A DNA stretch of 64,000 nucleotides from Hydractinia symbiolongicarpus (lineage: Eukaryota > Cnidaria > Hydrozoa > Anthoathecata > Hydractiniidae): contig NC_079877.1 of the NCBI RefSeq assembly GCF_029227915.1, forward strand, positions 36,731,851-36,795,850. Reading direction: 5' to 3'. A program made the translations under genes and the position numbers. The notes below the pieces were generated by a model that was not told the DNA's origin, made no database searches, and saw only the letters and a program-made list of their open reading frames with translations. Of this stretch, positions 35,341 to 47,520 are shown piece after piece (within the stretch, counting starts at the first letter, position 1; every line of letters begins with the position of its first letter).

Positions 35341-38300
35341 GGTGAAAAAATAATTTAAAAAATCGTTCGGAAAATGAGTTTACTCACAGGGTACTTTCTT
35401 TGTATACATTCGACTATACGGGCCGAGTCCGAGATTTACTTGAATTCGCGGGTTTTTGTTTGCCGGCAATTAAACTTCTTTTATTCAGCGTCTCATCAAA
35501 AATGAAAACATTTTTGAAAACTACAAGTCTCATGCGTTTTAGTGGTGAAAAGATAATTTAAAAAATCGTTCTGGAAATGAGTTTACTCCCTGGGTATTTT
35601 CTTTGTATACTTTTGACTAAACGGGCCGGGTCCCGGATTTACGGGAATCGCGGATTTTTGTTTGCCAGCGATTAAACTTCTTTTATTCAGCGTCTCATTA
35701 AAAATGAAAACATTTTTGAAAACTAAAAGTCTCATGCGTTTTAGTGGTGAAAAGATAATTTAAAAAATCGTTCGGGAAATGAGTTTACTCCCTGGGTATT
35801 TTCTTTGTATACTTTTGACTAAACGGGCCGGGTCCCGGATTTACGGGAATCGCGGATTTTTGTTTGCCAGCGATTAAACTTCTTTTATTCAGCGTCTCAT
35901 CAAAAATGAAAACATTTTTGAAAACTAAAAGTCTCATGCGTTTAAGTGGTGAAAAGATAATTTAAAAAATCGTTCTGGAAATGAGTTTACTCGCAGGGTA
36001 CTTTCTTTGTATACTTTCGACTATACGGACCGAGTCCGGGATTTACGGGAAATCGCGGGTTTTCGTTTGCCGGCGATTAAACTTCTTTTATCCAGCGTCT
36101 CATCAAAAATGAAAACATTTTTGAAAACTACAAGTCTCATACGCTTTAGTGGTGAAAAAATAATTTAAAAAATCGTTCGGGAAATGAGTTTACTCCCTGG
36201 GTATTTTCTTTGTATACTTTTGACTATACGGGCCGAGTCCCGGATTTACGGGAATTCGCGGGTTTTCGTTTGCCAGCGATTAAACTTCTTTTATTCAGCG
36301 TCTCATAATAAATGAAAACATTTTTGAAAACTACAAGTCTCATGAGTTTTAGTGGTAAAAAGATAATTTAAAAAATCGTTCTTGAAATGAGTTTACTCAA
36401 AGGGTACTTTCTTTGTATATACTCGACTATACGGGCCAAGCACGGAATTTACGGGAAATCGCGGGTTTTCGTTTGCCGACGATTAAACTTCTTTTATTCA
36501 GCGTCTCATCAAAAATGAAAACATTTTTGAAAACTACAAGTCTCATGCGTTTTAGTGGTGAAAAAATAATTTAAAAAATCGTTCGGGAAATGAGTTTACT
36601 CACAGGGTACTTTCTTTGTATACATTCGACTATACGGGCCGAGTCCGGGATTTACAGGAATTCCCGGGTTTTTGTTTGCCGGCGATTAAACTTCTTTTAT
36701 TCAGCGTCTCATCAAAAATGAAAACATTTTTGAAAAGTACAAGTCTTATGCCTTTTAGTGGTGAAAAAATAATTTAAAAAATCGTTCGGGAAATAAGTTT
36801 ACTCCCTGGGTAGTTTCTTTGTATACTTTTGACTATACGGCCCGAGTCCGGGATTTACGGGAAATCGCGAGTTTTCGTTTGCCAGCGATTAAACTTCTTT
36901 TATTCCGCGTCTCATCAAAAATGAAAACATTTTTGAAAACTACAAGTCTCATGCGTTTTAGTGGTGAAAAGATAAATTAAAAAATCTTTCTGGAAATGAC
37001 TTTACTCACAGGGTACTTTCTTTGTATATATTCGACTATACGGGCCAAGCCCGGGATTTAAGGGAAATCGGGCGTTTTCGTTTGCCGGCGATTAAACTTC
37101 TTTTATACAGCGTCCCATCAAAAATTAAAACATTTTTGAAAACTACAAGTCTCATGCGTTTTAGTGGTGAAAAAATAATTTAAAAATCGTTCGGGAAATG
37201 ACTTTACTCCCTGGGTAGTTTCTTTGTATACTTTTGACTATACGGGCCGAGTCCGGGATTTACGGGAAATCGCGGGTTTTTGTTTGCCAGCGATTAAACT
37301 TCTTTTATTCCGCGTCTCATCAAAAATGAGAACATTTTTGAAAACTACAAGTCTCATGCGTTTTAGTGGTGAAAAGATAATTTAAAAAATCGTTCTGGAA
37401 ATGAGTTTACTCACAGGGTACTTTCTTCGTATATATTTGACTATACGGGCCAAGCACGGGATTTACGGGAAATCGCGGGTTTTCGTTTGCCGGCGATTAA
37501 ACTTCTTTTATTCAGCGTCTCATCAAAAATGAAAACATTTTTGAAAACTACAAGTCTCATGCGTTTTAGTGGTGAAAAAATAATTTAAAAAATCGTTCGG
37601 AAAATGAGTTTACTCACAGGGTACTTTCTTTGTATACATTCGACTATACGGGCCGAGTCCGGGATTTACAGGAATTCCCGGGTTTTTGTTTGCCGGCGAT
37701 TAAACTTCTTTTATTCAGCGTCTCATCAAAAATGAAAACATTTTTGAAAAGTACAAGTCTTATGCCTTTTAGTGGTGAAAAAATAATTTAAAAAATCGTT
37801 CGGGAAATGAGTTTACTCCCTGGGTAGTTTCTTTGTATACTTTTGACTATACGGCCCGAGTCCGGGATTTACGGGAAATCGCGATTTTTCGTTTGCCAGC
37901 GATTAAACTTCTTTTATTCCGCGTCTCATCAAAAATGAAAACATTTTTGAAAACTACAAGTCTCATGCGTTTTAGTGGTGAAAAGATAAATTAAAAAATC
38001 TTTCTGGAAATGACTTTACTCACAGGGTACTTTCTTTGTATATATTCGACTATACGGGCCAAGCCCGGGATTTAAGGGAAATCGGGCGTTTTCGTTTGCC
38101 GGCGATTAAACTTCTTTTATACAGCGTCCCATCAAAAATTAAAACATTTTTGAAAACTACAAGTCTCATGCGTTTTAGTGGTGAAAAAATAATTTAAAAA
38201 TCGTTTGGGAAATGACTTTACTCCCTGGGTAGTTTCTTTGTATACTTTTGACTATACGGGCCGAGTCCGGGATTTACGGGAAATCGCGGGTTTTTGTTTG

Positions 38301-39718
38301 CCAGCGATTAAACTTCTTTTATTCCGCGTCTCATCAAAAATGAGAACATTTTTGAAAACTACAAGTCTCATGCGTTTTAGTGGTGAAAAGATAATTTAAA
38401 AAATCGTTCTGGAAATGAGTTTACTCACAGGTTACTTTCTTCGTATATATTTGACTATACGGGCCAAGCACGGGATTTACGGGAAATCGCGGGTTTTCGT
38501 TTGCCGGCGATTAAACTTCTTTTATTCAGCGTCTCATCAAAAATGAAAACATTTTTGAAAACTACAAGTCTCATGCGTTTTAGTGGTGAAAAAATAATTT
38601 AAAAAATCGTTCGGAAAATGAGTTTACTCACAGGGTACTTTCTTTGTATACATTCGACTATACGGGCCGAGTCCGAGATTTACGGGAATTCGCGGGTTTT
38701 TGTTTGCCGGCAATTAAACTTCTTTTATTCAGCGTCTCATCAAAAATGAAAACATTTTTGAAAACTACAAGTCTCATGCGTTTTAGTGGTGAAAAGATAA
38801 TTTAAAAAATCGTTCTTCAAATGAGTTTACTCACAGGGTACTTTCTTTGTATATACTCGACTATACGGGCCAAGCACGGGATTTACGGGAATTGGCGGGT
38901 TTTTGTTTGCCGGCGATTAAACTTCTTTTATTCAGCGTCTCATCAAAAATGAAAACATTTTTGAAAACTACAAGTCTCATGCGTTTTAGTGGTGAAAAGA
39001 TAATTTAAAAAATCGTTCTTGAAATGAGTTTACTCACAGGGTACTTTCTTTCTATATACTCGACTATACGGGCCAAGCACGGGATTTACGGGAAATCTCG
39101 GGTTTTCGTTTGCCGGCGATTAAACTTCTTTTATTCAGCGTCTCATCAAAAATGAAAACATTTTTGAAAAGTACAAGTCTTATGCCTTTTAGTGGTGAAA
39201 AAATAATTTAAAAAATCGTTCGGGAAATGAGTTTACTCCCTGGGTAGTTTCTTTGTATACTTTTGACTATACGGCCCGAGTCCGGGATTTACGGGAAATC
39301 GCGAGTTTTCGTTTGCCAGCGATTAAACTTCTTTTATTCCGCGTCTCATCAAAAATGAAAACATTTTTGAAAACTACAAGTCTCATGCGTTTTAGTGGTG
39401 AAAAGATAAATTAAAAAATCTTTCTGGAAATGACTTTACTCACAGGGTACTTTCTTTGTATATATTCGACTATACGGGCCAAGCCCGGGATTTAAGGGAA
39501 ATCGCGCGTTTTCGTTTGCCGGCGATTAAACTTCTTTTATACAGCGTCCCATCAAAAATTAAAACATTTTTGAAAACTACAAGTCTCATGCGTTTTAGTG
39601 GTGAAAAAATAATTTAAAAATCGTTCGGGAAATGACTTTACTCCCTGGGTAGTTTCTTTGTATACTTTTGACTATACGGGCCGAGTCCGGGATTTACGGG
39701 AAATCGCGGGTTTTTGTT
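28691..39718 (+). repeat. 6894-bp displaced duplication (sum of 4867 and 2027)
   Basis: About 28490-32822 recurs at about 35385-39718. Anchors are ACTCCCTGGGTATTTT at 28691 and 35585, TTGGGAAATGAC starting at about 31311 and 38205, and GGAATTGGCGGG near 31997 and 38891. Differences over more than 4 kb are few: for example TCGTTCGGAAAATG near 31918 against TCGTTCTTCAAATG near 38812, and GATCAATTAA near 32513 against GATAAATTAA. The displacement equals the two shorter displacements added, which shows that the events are nested. Confidence 0.85.
33351..37412 (+). repeat. 2027-bp (10-monomer) tandem duplication
   Basis: About 33351-35377 is repeated at about 35378-37404. Anchors are ACTCCCTGGGTATTTT at 33558 and 35585. 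The start of each copy is a monomer with the private variant CCGAGATTTACTTGAATTC. The unit contains G monomers with GGGCCGGGTCCCGG, the TCATAATAAATG monomer and the TTCCCGGG / AAAGTACAAGTC monomers. Near-identity suggests that it is among the youngest events in the window. Confidence 0.85.
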
Positions 39719-40590
39719 TGCCAGCGATTAAACTTCTTTTATTCCGCGTCTCATCAAAAATGAGAACATTTTTGAAAACTACAAGTCTCATGCGTTTTAG
39801 TGGTGAAAAGATAATTTAAAAAATCGTTCTGGAAATGAGTTTACTCACAGGGTACTTTCTTTGTATATATTTGACTATACGGGCCAAGCACGGGATTTAC
39901 GGGAAATCGCGGGTTTTCGTTTGCCGGCGATTAAACTTCTTTTATTCAGCGTCTCATCAAAAATGAAAACATTTTTGAAAACTACAAGTCTCATGCGTTT
40001 TAGTGGTGAAAAAATAATTTAAAAAATCGTTCGGAAAATGAGTTTACTCACAGGGTACTTTCTTTGTATACATTCGACTATACGGGCCGAGTCCGAGATT
40101 TACGGGAATTCGCGGGTTTTTGTTTGCCGGCAATTAAACTTCTTTTATTCAGCGTCTCATCAAAAATGAAAACATTTTTGAAAACTACAAGTCTCATGCG
40201 TTTTAGTGGTGAAAAGATAATTTAAAAAATCGTTCTTCAAATGCGTTTACTCACAGGGTACTTTCTTTGTATATACTCGACTATACGGGCCAAGCACGGG
40301 ATTTACGGGAATTGGCGGGTTTTTGTTTGCCGGCGATTAAACTTCTTTTATTCAGCGTCTCATCAAAAATGAAAACATTTTTGAAAACTACAAGTCTCAT
40401 GCGTTTTAGTGGTGAAAAGATAATTTAAAAAATCGTTCTTGAAATGAGTTTACTCACAGGGTACTTTCTTTCTATATACTCGACTATACGGGCCAAGCAC
40501 GGGATTTACGGGAAATCTCGGGTTTTCGTTTGCCGGCGATTAAACTTCTTTTATTCAGCGTCTCATCAAAAATGAAAACATTTTTGAAAA
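37748..40590 (+). repeat. Tandem 7-mer HOR, 1420-bp unit (second locus)
   Basis: About 37748-39167 is repeated at about 39168-40587. Anchors are the AAAGTACAAGTCTTATGCC monomers, TTACTCACAG at 38421 and 39841, and GGAATTGGCGGG near 38891 and 40311. The same 7-mer is present once, plus part of a second, at 30853-32822. It has the same length as the 20.5-23.2 kb unit but different monomer ranks, so it is not the same HOR. Confidence 0.82.
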
Positions 40591-43500
40591 CTACAAGTCT
40601 CATGCGTTTTAGTGGTGAAAAAATAATTTAAAAAATCGTTCGGGAAATGAGTTTACTCCCTGGGTATTTTCTTTGTATACTTTTGACTAAACGGGCCGGG
40701 TCCCGGATTTACGGGAATCGCGGATTTTTGTTTGCCAGCGATTAAACTTCCATTATTCAGCGTCTCATCAAAAATGAAAACATTTTTGAAAACTAAAAGT
40801 CTCATGCGTTTTAGTGGTGAAAAGATAATTTAAAAAATCGTTCGGGAAATGAGTTTACTTCCTAGACACTTTCTTTGTATACTTTTGGCTATACGGGCCG
40901 AGTCCGGGATTTACGGGAATTCGCGGGTTTTCGTTTGCCGGCGATTAAACTTCTTTTATTCAGCGTCTCATCAAAAATGAAAACATTTTTGAAAACTACA
41001 AGTCTCATGCGTTTAAGTGGTGAAAAGATAATTTAAAAAATCGTTCTGGAAATGAGTTTACTCGCAGGGTACTTTCTTTGTATACTTTCGACTATACGGA
41101 CCGAGTCCGGGATTTACGGGAAATCGCGGGTTTTCGTTTGCCGGCGATTAAACTTCTTTTATTCAGCGTCTCATCAAAAATGAAAACATTTTTGAAAACT
41201 ACAAGTCTCATACGCTTTAGTGGTGAAAAAATAATTTAAAAAATCGTTCGGGAAATGAGTTTACTCCCTGGGTATTTTCTTTGTATACTTTTGACTATAC
41301 GGGCCGAGTCCCGGATTTACGGGAATTCGCGGGTTTTCGTTTGCCAGCGATTAAACTTCTTTTATTCAGCGTCTCATAATAAATGAAAACATTTTTGAAA
41401 ACCACAAGTCTCATGAGATTTAGTGGTGAAAAGATAATTTAAAAAATCGTTCTTGAAATGAGTTTACTCACAGGGTACTTTCTTTGTATATACTCGACTA
41501 TACGGGCCAAGCACGGAATTTACGGGAAATCGCGGGTTTTCGTTTGCCGACGATTAAACTTCTTTTATTCAGCGTCTCATCAAAAATGAAAACATTTTTG
41601 AAAACTACAAGTCTCATGCGTTTTAGTGATGGAAAAATAATTTAAAAAATCGTTCGGGAAATGAGTTTACTCACAGGGTACTTTCTTTGTATACATTCGA
41701 CTATACGGGCCGAGTCCGGGATTTACGGGAATTCGCGGGTTTTTGTTTGCCGGCGATTAAACTTCTTTTATTCAGCGTCTCATCAAAAATGAAAACATTT
41801 TTGAAAAGTACAAGTCTCATGCGTTTTAGTGGTGAAAAGATAATTTAAAAAATCGTTCTGGAAATGAGTTTACTCACAGGGTACTTTCTTTGTATATATT
41901 TGACTATACGGGCCAAGCCCGGGATTTACGGGAATTCGCGGGTTTTTGTTTGCCGGCGATTAAACTTCTTTTATTCAGCGTCTCATCAAAAATGAAAACA
42001 TTTTTGAAAACTACAAGTCTCATGCGTTTTAGTGGTGAAAAAATAATTTAAAAAATCGTTCGGGAAATGAGTTTACTCACAGGGTACTTTCTTTGTATAC
42101 ATTCGACTATACGGGCCGAGTCCGGGATTTACGGGAATTCGCGGGTTTTTGTTTGCCGGCGATTAAACTTCTTTTATTCAGCGTCTCATCAAAAATGAAA
42201 ACATTTTTGAAAAGTACAAGTCTTATGCCTTTTAGTGGTGAAAAAATAATTTAAAAAGTCGTTCGGGAAATGAGTTTACTCCCTGGGTAGTTTCTTTGTA
42301 TACTTTTGACTATAGGCCCGAGTCCGGGATTTACGGGAAATCGCGAGTTTTCGTTTGCCAGCGATTAAACTTCTTTTATTCCGCGTCTCATCAAAAATGA
42401 AAACATTTTTGAAAACTACAAGTCTCATGCGTTTTAGTGGTGAAAAGATAAATTAAAAAATCTTTCTGGAAATGACTTTACTCACAGGGTACTTTCTTTG
42501 TATATATTCGACTATACGGGCCAAGCCCGGGATTTAAGGGAAATCGCGCGTTTTCGTTTGCCGGCGATTAAACTTCTTTTATACAGCGTCCCATCAAAAA
42601 TTAAAACATTTTTGAAAACTACAAGTCTCATGCGTTTTAGTGGTGAAAAAATAATTTAAAAATCGTTCGGGAAATGACTTTACTCCCTGGGTAGTTTCTT
42701 TGTATACTTTTGACTATACGGGCCGAGTCCGGGATTTACGGGAATTCGCGGGTTTTTGTTTGCCGGCGATTAAACTTCTTTTATTCAGCGTCTCATCAAA
42801 AATGAAAACATTTTTGAAAAGTACAAGTCTTATGCCTTTTAGTGGTGAAAAAATAATTTAAAAAATCGTTCTGGAAATGAGTTTACTCACAGGGTACTTT
42901 CTTTGTATATATTTGACTATACGGGCCAAGCCCGGGATTTACGGGAAATCGCGCGTTTTCGTTTGCCGGCGATTAAACTTCTTTTATTCAGCGTCCCATC
43001 AAAAATTAAAACATTTTTAAAAACTACAAGTCTCATGCGCTTTAGTGGTGAAAAGATAATTTAAAAAATCGTTCGGGAAATGAGTTTACTCCCTGGGTAT
43101 TTTCTTTGTATACTTTTGACTAAACGGGCCGAGTCCCGGATTTACGGGAATCGCGGATTTTCGTTTGCCAGCGATTAAACTTCTTTTATTCAGCGTCTCA
43201 TCAAAAATGAAAACATTTTTGAAAACTACAAGTCTCATGCGTTTTAGTGGTGAAAAAATAATTTAAAAAATCGTTCGGGAAATGAGTTTACTCACAGGGT
43301 ACTTTCTTTGTATACATTCGACTATACGGGCCGAGTCCGGGATTTACGGGAATTCGCGGGTTTTTGTTTGCCGGCGATTAAACTTTTTTTATTCAGCGTC
43401 TCATCAAAAATGAAAACATTTTTGAAAACTACAAGTCTCATGCGTTTTAGTGGTGAAAAGATAATTTCAAAAATCGTTCAGGAAATGAGTTTACTCCCGA

Positions 43501-44700
43501 GATACTTTCTTTGTATACTTTTGGCTATACGGGCCGAGTCCGGGATTTGCGGGAATTCGCGGGTTTTCGTTTGCCGGCGATTAAACTTCTTTTATTCAGC
43601 GTCTCATTAAAAATGAAATCATTTTTGAAAACTACAGGTCTCATGCGTTTTAGTGGTGAAAAGATAATTTAAAAAAACGTTCTGGAAATGAGTTTACTCG
43701 CAGGGTACTTTCTTTGTATACTTTCGACTATACGGGTCGAGACCGGGATTTACGGGAAATCGCGGGTTTTCGATTGCCGGCGATTAAACTTCTTTTATTC
43801 AGCGTCTCATCAAAAATGAAAACATTTTTGAAAACTACAAGTCTCATACGCTTTAGTGGTGAAAAAATAATTTAAAAAATCGTTCGGGAAATGAGTTTAC
43901 TCCCTGGGTATTTTCTTTGTATACTTTTGACTATACGGGCCGAGTTCCGGATTTACGGGAATTCGCGGGTTTTCGTTTGCCAGCGATTAAACTTCTTTTA
44001 TTCAGCGTCTCATCAAAAAGGAAAACATTTTTAAAAACTACAAGTCTCATGCGTTTTAGGCGTGAAAAGATAATTTAAAAAATCGTTCTTGAAATGAGTT
44101 TACTCACAGGGTACTTTCTTTGTATATACTCGACTATACGGGCCAAGCACGGGATTTACGGGAAATCGCGGGTTTTCGTTTGCCGGCGATTAAACTTCTT
44201 CTATTCAGCGTCTCATCAAAAATGAAAACATTTTTGAAAACTACAAGTCTCATGCGTTTTAGTGGTGAAAAAATAATTTAAAAAATCGTTCGGGAAATGA
44301 GTTTACTCACAGGGTACTTTCTTTGTGTACATTCGACTATACGGGCCGAGTCCGGGATTTACGGGAAATCGCGGGTTTTCGTTTGCCGGCGATTAAACTT
44401 CTTTTATTCAGCGTCTCATCAAAAATGAAAACATTTTTGAAAACTACAAGTCTCATACGCTTTAGTGGTGAAAAAATAATTTAAAAAATCGTTCGGGAAA
44501 TGAGTTTACTCCCTGGGTATTTTCTTTGTATACTTTTGACTATACGGGCCGAGTCCCGGATTTACGGGAATTCGCGGGTTTTCGTTTGCCAGCGATTAAA
44601 CTTCTTTTATTCAGCGTCTCATCAAAAATGAAAACATTTTTGAAAACTACAAGTCTCATGCGTTTTAGGCGTGAAAAGATAATTTAAAAAATCGTTCTTG
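40590..44700 (+). repeat. Mixed G/E/F/H/A/B monomers
   Basis: About twenty monomers. Near 40.6-41.6 kb the order G, E (TTCCTAGACAC), F, B-like, H resembles 24.6-25.5 kb. Near 43.0-43.9 kb the order resembles 22.5-23.5 kb, including GGGTCGAGACCGGG. Near 42.3 kb a two-base loss gives GACTATAGGCCCGAG. The E-type monomer at about 43.49 kb has CCCGAGATAC and TTTGCGGGAATTC. No unrelated sequence is present. Confidence 0.75.
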
Positions 44701-47520
44701 AAATGAGTTTACTCACAGGGCACTTTCTTTGTATATACTCGACTATACGGGCCAAGCACGGGATTTACGGGAAATCGTGGGTTTTCGTTTGCCGGCGATT
44801 AAACTTCTTTTATTCAGCGTCTCATCAAAAATGAAAACATTTTTGAAAACTACAAGTCTCATGCGTTTTAGTGGTGAAAAAATAATTTAAAAAATCGTTC
44901 GGGAAATGAGTTTACTCACAGGGTACTTTCTTTGTATACATTCGACTATACGGGCCGAGTCCGGGATTTACGGGAAATCGCGGGTTTTCGTTTGCCGGCG
45001 ATTATACTTCTTTTATTCAGCGTCTCATCAAAAATGAAAACATTTTTAAAAACTACAAGTCTCATACGCTTTAGTGGTGAAAAAATAATTTAAAAAATCG
45101 TTCGGGAAATGAGTTTACTCCCTGGGTATTTTCTTTGTATACTTTTGACTATACGGGCCGAGTCCCGGATTTACGGGAATTCGCGGGTTTTCGTTTGCCA
45201 GCGATTAAACTTCTTTTATTCAGCGTCTCATCAAAAATGAAAACATTTTTGAAAACTACAAGTCTCATGCGTTTTAGTGGTGAAAAAATAATTTAAAAAA
45301 TCGTTCGGGAAATGAGTTTACTCACAGGGTACTTTCTTTGTATACATTCGACTATACGGGCCGAGTCCGGGATTTACGGGAATTCGCGGGTTTTTGTTTG
45401 CCGGCGATTAAACTTCTTTTATTTAGCGTCTCATCAAAAATGAAAACATTTTTGAAAACTACAAGTCTCATGCGTTTTAGTGGTGAAAAGATAATTTAAA
45501 AAATTGTTCTTGAAATGAGTTTACTCACAGGGTACTTTCTTTGTATATACTCGACTATACGGGCCAAGCACGGGATTTACGGGAAATCTCGGGTTTTCGT
45601 TTGCCGGCGATTAAACTTCTTTTATTCAGCGTCTCATCAAAAATGAAAACATTTTTGAAAAGTACAAGTCTCATGCGTTTTAGTGGTAAAAAAATAATTT
45701 AAAAAATCGTTCGGGAAATGAGTTTACTCCCTGGGTATTTTCTTTGTATACTTTTGACTAAACGGGCCGAGTCCCGGATTTACGGGAATCGCGGATTTTT
45801 GTTTGCCAGCGATTAAACTTCTTTTATTCAGCGTCTCATCAAAAATGAAAACATTTTTGAAAATTACAAGTCTCATGCGTTTTAGTGGTGAAAAAATAAT
45901 TTAAAAAATCGTTCGGGAAATGAGTTTACTCACAGGGTACTTTCTTTGTATACATTCGACTATACGGGCCGAGTCCGGGATTTACGGGAATTCGCGGGTT
46001 TTTGTTTGCCGGCGATTAAACGTCTTTTATTCAGCGTCTCATCAAAAATGAAAACGTTTTTGAAAAAAACAAGTCTCATGCGTTTTAGTGGTGAAAAGAT
46101 AATTTAAAAAATTGTTCTGGAAATGAGTTTACTCACAGGGTACTTTCTTTGTATACTTTCGACTATACGGGCCGAGTCCGGGATTTACGGGAATTCGCGG
46201 GTTTTCGTTTGCCGGCGATTAAACTTCTTTTATTCAGCGTCTCATCAAAAATGAAACATTTTTGAAAACTACAAGTCTCATGCGTTTTAGGCGTGAAAAG
46301 ATAATTTAAAAAATCGTTCTTTAAATGAGTTTACTCACAGGGCACTTTCTTTGTATATACTCGACTATACGGGCCAAGCACGGGATTTACGGGAAATCGT
46401 GGGTTTTCGTTTGCCGGCGATTAAACTTCTTTTATTCAGCGTCTCATCAAAAATGAAAACATTTTTGAAAACTACAAGTCTCATGCGTTTTAGTGGTGAA
46501 AAAATAATTTAAAAAATCGTTCGGGAAATGAGTTTACTCACAGGGTACTTTCTTTGTATACATTCGACTATACGGGCCGAGTCCGGGATTTACGGGAAAT
46601 CGCGGGTTTTCGTTTGCCGGCGATTAAACTTCTTTTATTCAGCGTCTCATCAAAAATGAAAACATTTTTAAAAACTACAAGTCTCATACGCTTTAGTGGT
46701 GAAAAAATAATTTAAAAAATCGTTCGGGAAATGAGTTTACTCCCTGGGTATTTTCTTTGTATACTTTTGACTATACGGGCCGAGTCCCGGATTTACGGGA
46801 ATTCGCGGGTTTTCGTTTGCCAGCGATTAAACTTCTTTTATTCAGCGTCTCATCAAAAATGAAAACATTTTTGAAAACTACAAGTCTCATGCGTTTTAGT
46901 GGTGAAAAAATAATTTAAAAAATCGTTCGGGAAATGAGTTTACTCACAGGGTACTTTCTTTGTATACATTCGACTATACGGGCCGAGTCCGGGATTTACG
47001 GGAATTCGCGGGTTTTTGTTTGCCGGCGATTAAACTTCTTTTATTCAGCGTCTCATCAAAAATGAAAACATTTTTGAAAACTACAAGTCTCATGCGTTTT
47101 AGTGGTGAAAAAATAATTTAAAAAATCGTTCTTGAAATGAGTTTACTCACAGGGCACTTTCTTTGTATATACTCGACTATACGGGCCAAGCACGGGATTT
47201 ACGGGAAATCGTGGGTTTTCGTTTGCCGGCGATTAAACTTCTTTTATTCAGCGTCTCATCAAAAATGAAAACATTTTTGAAAACTACAAGTCTCATGCGT
47301 TTTAGTGGTGAAAAAATAATTTAAAAAATCGTTCGGGAAATGAGTTTACTCACAGGGTACTTTCTTTGTATACATTCGACTATACGGGCCGAGTCCGGGA
47401 TTTACGGGAATTCGCGGGTTTTTGTTTGCCGGCGATTAAACTTCTTTTATTCAGCGTCTCATCAAAAATGAAAACATTTTTGAAAACTACAAGGCTCATG
47501 CGTTTTAGTGGTGAAAAGAT
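44700..47520 (+). repeat. H-type HOR marked by CAGGGCACTTTC (1622 and 812 bp spacing)
   Basis: The private variant GGGCACTTTC falls at 44721, 46343 and 47155, giving displacements of 1622 (eight monomers) and 812 (four). The same monomers share GAAATCGTGGG. Neighbouring ranks (Z-like, F-like, B-like with GGGAATTC) repeat in the same order, so the region is an 8-mer with an embedded shortened copy. Confidence 0.78.
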
